Shown here: one piece after another, positions 61,699 through 64,000 of the stretch
Position numbering within the stretch: position 1 is the stretch's first letter
Layout: each line of letters starts with the position of its first letter
From: Hyperoodon ampullatus
Lineage: Eukaryota; Chordata; Mammalia; Artiodactyla; Ziphiidae
Direction of reading: 5' to 3'
Assembly: GCA_949752795.1 (NCBI GenBank)
Contig: OX457065.1
Coordinates: 2,666,001 to 2,730,000 of the forward strand
Length of the DNA: 64,000 nt
Program-made: the position numbers and the translations under genes
The notes under the pieces: model-generated
What the model saw: only the letters and a program-made list of their open reading frames with translations
Told to the model about the DNA's origin: nothing
The model's database searches: none

Positions 61699-63365
61699 CA
61701 GCTTAATTCTGATGGCATGTTGCACTAGAGTTGATTTCCAAAGTGGGGTTGGTTTAGGTGTACAGCAAGCTGATTCAACTACACATATAATATATCTAGT
61801 GTTTTTCGGCTTCCTTTTCCATATAGGTTATTGCAGAAGGTTGAGTTGAGGTCCTGGTGTTGTACAGTAGTCCTTGTGGAGTGCGTATTTTATATATATG
61901 TTTATAGATATTTTACTGTGTATGTGGTCATGTGAACCGCCCAACTTATATCTCCCACCCCACTTACTTTTTGGTAACCCTAGGTGTATTCTGAAAGTCG
62001 GAGAGTGTGTTTCTGTTTAGGAAACTAGTTCAGTTGTATGTATGTTTCCATTCATCCTGTAAGTGATAATATATATGCTATGGGTCCTCCTCTGTCTGAC
62101 TGACTTCACTCAGTGTTTGGGCATCCCAGGTCCATCCATGTTGCTTCTGATGGCATTATTTCATTCTTTTTCCTGGCTGAGTAACAGTGCCCTGTATACA
62201 TGTACGACCTCTTCTTTATGTATTCAGCACTCGCTGGGCTACTTGTTTTTGTGTCCTGGCGTTTGTAAATAGTGCCGCCATGAAAGTTGGGGTGCTTGTG
62301 TCTTTAAGAATTATGGATTTCGCCGAATAACGCCCAGGAGTGGGACTGCAGATGTATAGGGCACTCTGTCTTTAGTTTTCTAAGAAGTGGGATACAGTGC
62401 TTTCTAGTGGCAGTTACCAATATACGGTTCCGATCACCGAGTGGGAAGGTTCCCTTTACTCCACACTCACTCCCCATCGATGGTTTGTAGACTTTCTGAT
62501 GCTGGCCATACTACCTGCTGCGAGATGATGCCGCTTTATAATTTTGATATGCATTTCTCGAATAAGCAGCGATTTTCCAGTTCCTGTCTTGGTCGGGGTT
62601 TTTTTCTTAAACAGCGTGAGTAAACATTCCCTTTTGAAATTTGGCTTCTTGAAAGTCTGTGTGTTTCGAATTTTTTTTCGGCTACCTAACCCGGGTCGTT
62701 TTTGAGGACACGTGTCATTAAAAGCCCCACAAGCTTTGTGAATATTAGGTGCCCTGAAGCACCGGTTGTAAAGTTGTTGTTACCGAAGATGTCCACAAGG
62801 CGGCAGCATTTCTTCGTGCCCACCTCTGTTTCCTCAGCAACCAAAAGCTTTAGCAAGAGTCATCTTCCTGGGCTGTGAATTAGAGGGGAAGGTGCCAGAG
62901 GCAACACCCAAGGGCCTGTGTGTCACTATCTCTTCCCTGTTAGGCTTCACGCCCCCGAAATTCCGAACTCTGGCTAAACCTGTGGGTGCTGCGGTGTGTA
63001 GGTGGGGTGACACCTGGCAAGGAGGCTGGATGTGGGAAGCCGACCAGCAGCAGCCTCAGGGGCTCGGTCACTTTATGAATCTCCTGCAGTCTAGATGGCC
63101 CCCCATGGTTTGGGTGTACTTGGATTCCTTTTAGCACTAGGAAGGCCCCCCTAGATTCTGAAGTTTTGGTTCCCCCCGGAAAGAAAGAGACACTACAGCT
63201 TTAAGGGGTTGCATTTGCAGGCACATCCTCCTCACGTCTCTCCGCTCCACCTCAGTGCACCCTTGGCACCCCAGGCTGCTCAGACTGCAGGGATGTGACA
63301 CCAGCACATATCACCGAGGCCTGAGGCAAAAAGCATACCCATTTCTTTCCTTTTCCTTTGTTTTT
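61699..63365 (+). repeat. Monomer U21, type B
   Basis: Private 'atctcccacccc' near 61951 and 'ttcggctacc' near 62678; also 'aaccctaggtgtattc', an A-type base pattern in a B monomer. Confidence 0.95.
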
Positions 63366-64000
63366 CAGCTTAATTCTGATGGTATGTTGCACTAGAGTTG
63401 ATTTCCAAAGTGGGGTTGGTTTAGGTGTACAGCAAGCTGATTCAACTACACATATAATATATCTAGTGTTTTTCGGCTTCCTTTTCCATATAGGTTATTG
63501 CAGAAGGTTGAGTTGAGGTCCTGGTGTTGTACAGTAGTTCTTGAGGAGTGCGTATTTTATATATATGTTTATAGGTATTTTACTGTGTATGTGGTCATGT
63601 GAACCGCCCAACTTATATCTCCTACCCCACTTACTTTTTGGTAACCCTAGGTGTATTCTGAAAGTCGGAGAGTCTGTTTCTGTTTAGGAAAGTAGTTCAG
63701 TTGTATGTATGTTTCCAGTCCTCCTATAATTGATATTATATGCTATGGGTCCTCCTCTGTCTGACTGACTTCACTCAGTGTTTGGGCATCTCAGGTCCAT
63801 CCATATTGTTTCTAATGGCATTATTTCATTCTTTTTCCTGGCTGAGTAACAGTCCCTTGTGTACACGTACGATCTCCTATCTATGTATTCATCACTCACT
63901 GGGCTATTTGTTTTTGTTTCTGGGCGTTTGTAAATAGTGCCGCAATGAACGTTAGGGTGCTTGTGTCTTTATGAATTATGGGTTTTCCCGAGTAACGCCC
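63366..64000 (+). repeat. Monomer U22, type A, cut by the window end
   Basis: The first 635 bp of an A monomer with private 'acagtagttcttgagg' and 'tttttgtttctgggcg'. The array clearly continues beyond the window. Confidence 0.95.

Larger units (their letters stand above)
26317..64000 (+). repeat. L1-chimeric tandem array (macrosatellite), ~1,667-bp monomer
   Basis: Head-to-tail array running off the right edge. With the monomer start set at 'cagcttaattctgatgg', starts fall at 28141, 29808, 31473, 33140, 34807, 36472, 38138, 39805, 41472, 43139, 44806, 46473, 48140, 50032, 51699, 53366, 55032, 56699, 58366, 60033, 61699 and 63366. Spacing is 1665-1667 bp except 1892 bp where a SINE sits. In each monomer the first ~900 bp is diverged antisense L1 3'UTR/ORF2 C-terminus; the last ~770 bp is not recognised. 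Two types alternate (A, B). A monomers read 'ccgaccggcagcag' and 'ttccccaagg'; B monomers read 'ccgaccagcagcag' and 'ttccccccgg'. The short open frames that recur in every unit are not supported as genes. Confidence 0.97.

Noticed and set aside
26317..64000. CRISPR-like or phage-like interpretation of the regular repeats
   Set aside because: The unit is 1.67 kb, has no spacers, contains L1 sequence and sits among mammalian SINEs; this is a eukaryotic satellite.

Overview
The window is mammalian nuclear DNA, almost certainly from a cetacean and most likely a toothed whale. About a dozen copies of the tRNA-derived CHR SINE family (cetacean/hippo/ruminant lineage) are present. They include many near-pristine copies of the ~205-nt form that is very abundant in whale genomes, embedded in layers of L1 retrotransposon. 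There are no prokaryotic features: no operons, no CRISPR array, no rRNA or tRNA genes.

Layout. (1) 1-13918: the only supported protein-coding gene. Three exons on the + strand (1-644, 12868-13062, 13621-13918) join in phase through canonical GT/AG sites into an open frame of 379 codons, incomplete at both ends. The protein most resembles the poorly characterised cilia/flagella-associated protein CFAP92 (KIAA1257); this assignment is from memory and tentative. Intron 1 (12.2 kb) is packed with L1 fragments in both orientations and CHR SINEs. (2) 13919 to about 26.3 kb: intronic or downstream sequence made of antisense L1 of several ages, with CHR SINEs inserted into them, many with clear target-site duplications, including one dimeric SINE insertion. 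(3) About 26.3 kb to the window end: a head-to-tail tandem array with a monomer of about 1,667 bp. It has one highly diverged edge monomer, 21 full monomers and one partial monomer, and runs off the right edge.

The array is the striking object. Each monomer is a chimera: the first ~900 bp is a decayed antisense L1 3' end (ORF2 C-terminus plus 3'UTR), and the remaining ~770 bp is sequence I do not recognise. Monomers fall into two types (A and B) that alternate as a ~3.33-kb dimeric higher-order repeat. The alternation breaks twice (BB and BBB), with visible crossover and gene-conversion tracts. One B monomer carries a CHR SINE with a perfect target-site duplication. Each full monomer carries one CTCF-like core (CCACAAGGCGGCAG) in the same orientation, and the L1-derived half has gained CpGs that ordinary L1 copies in this window lack. 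This is the best candidate here for an undescribed element: an L1-derived macrosatellite. The obvious alternative is a relative of the 'common cetacean satellite' (reported unit about 1.6-1.75 kb), which needs a sequence comparison I cannot run.

If the assembly is right, the array lies in or beyond the third visible intron of the gene, because the last visible exon ends at a good donor and no following exon was recognised.
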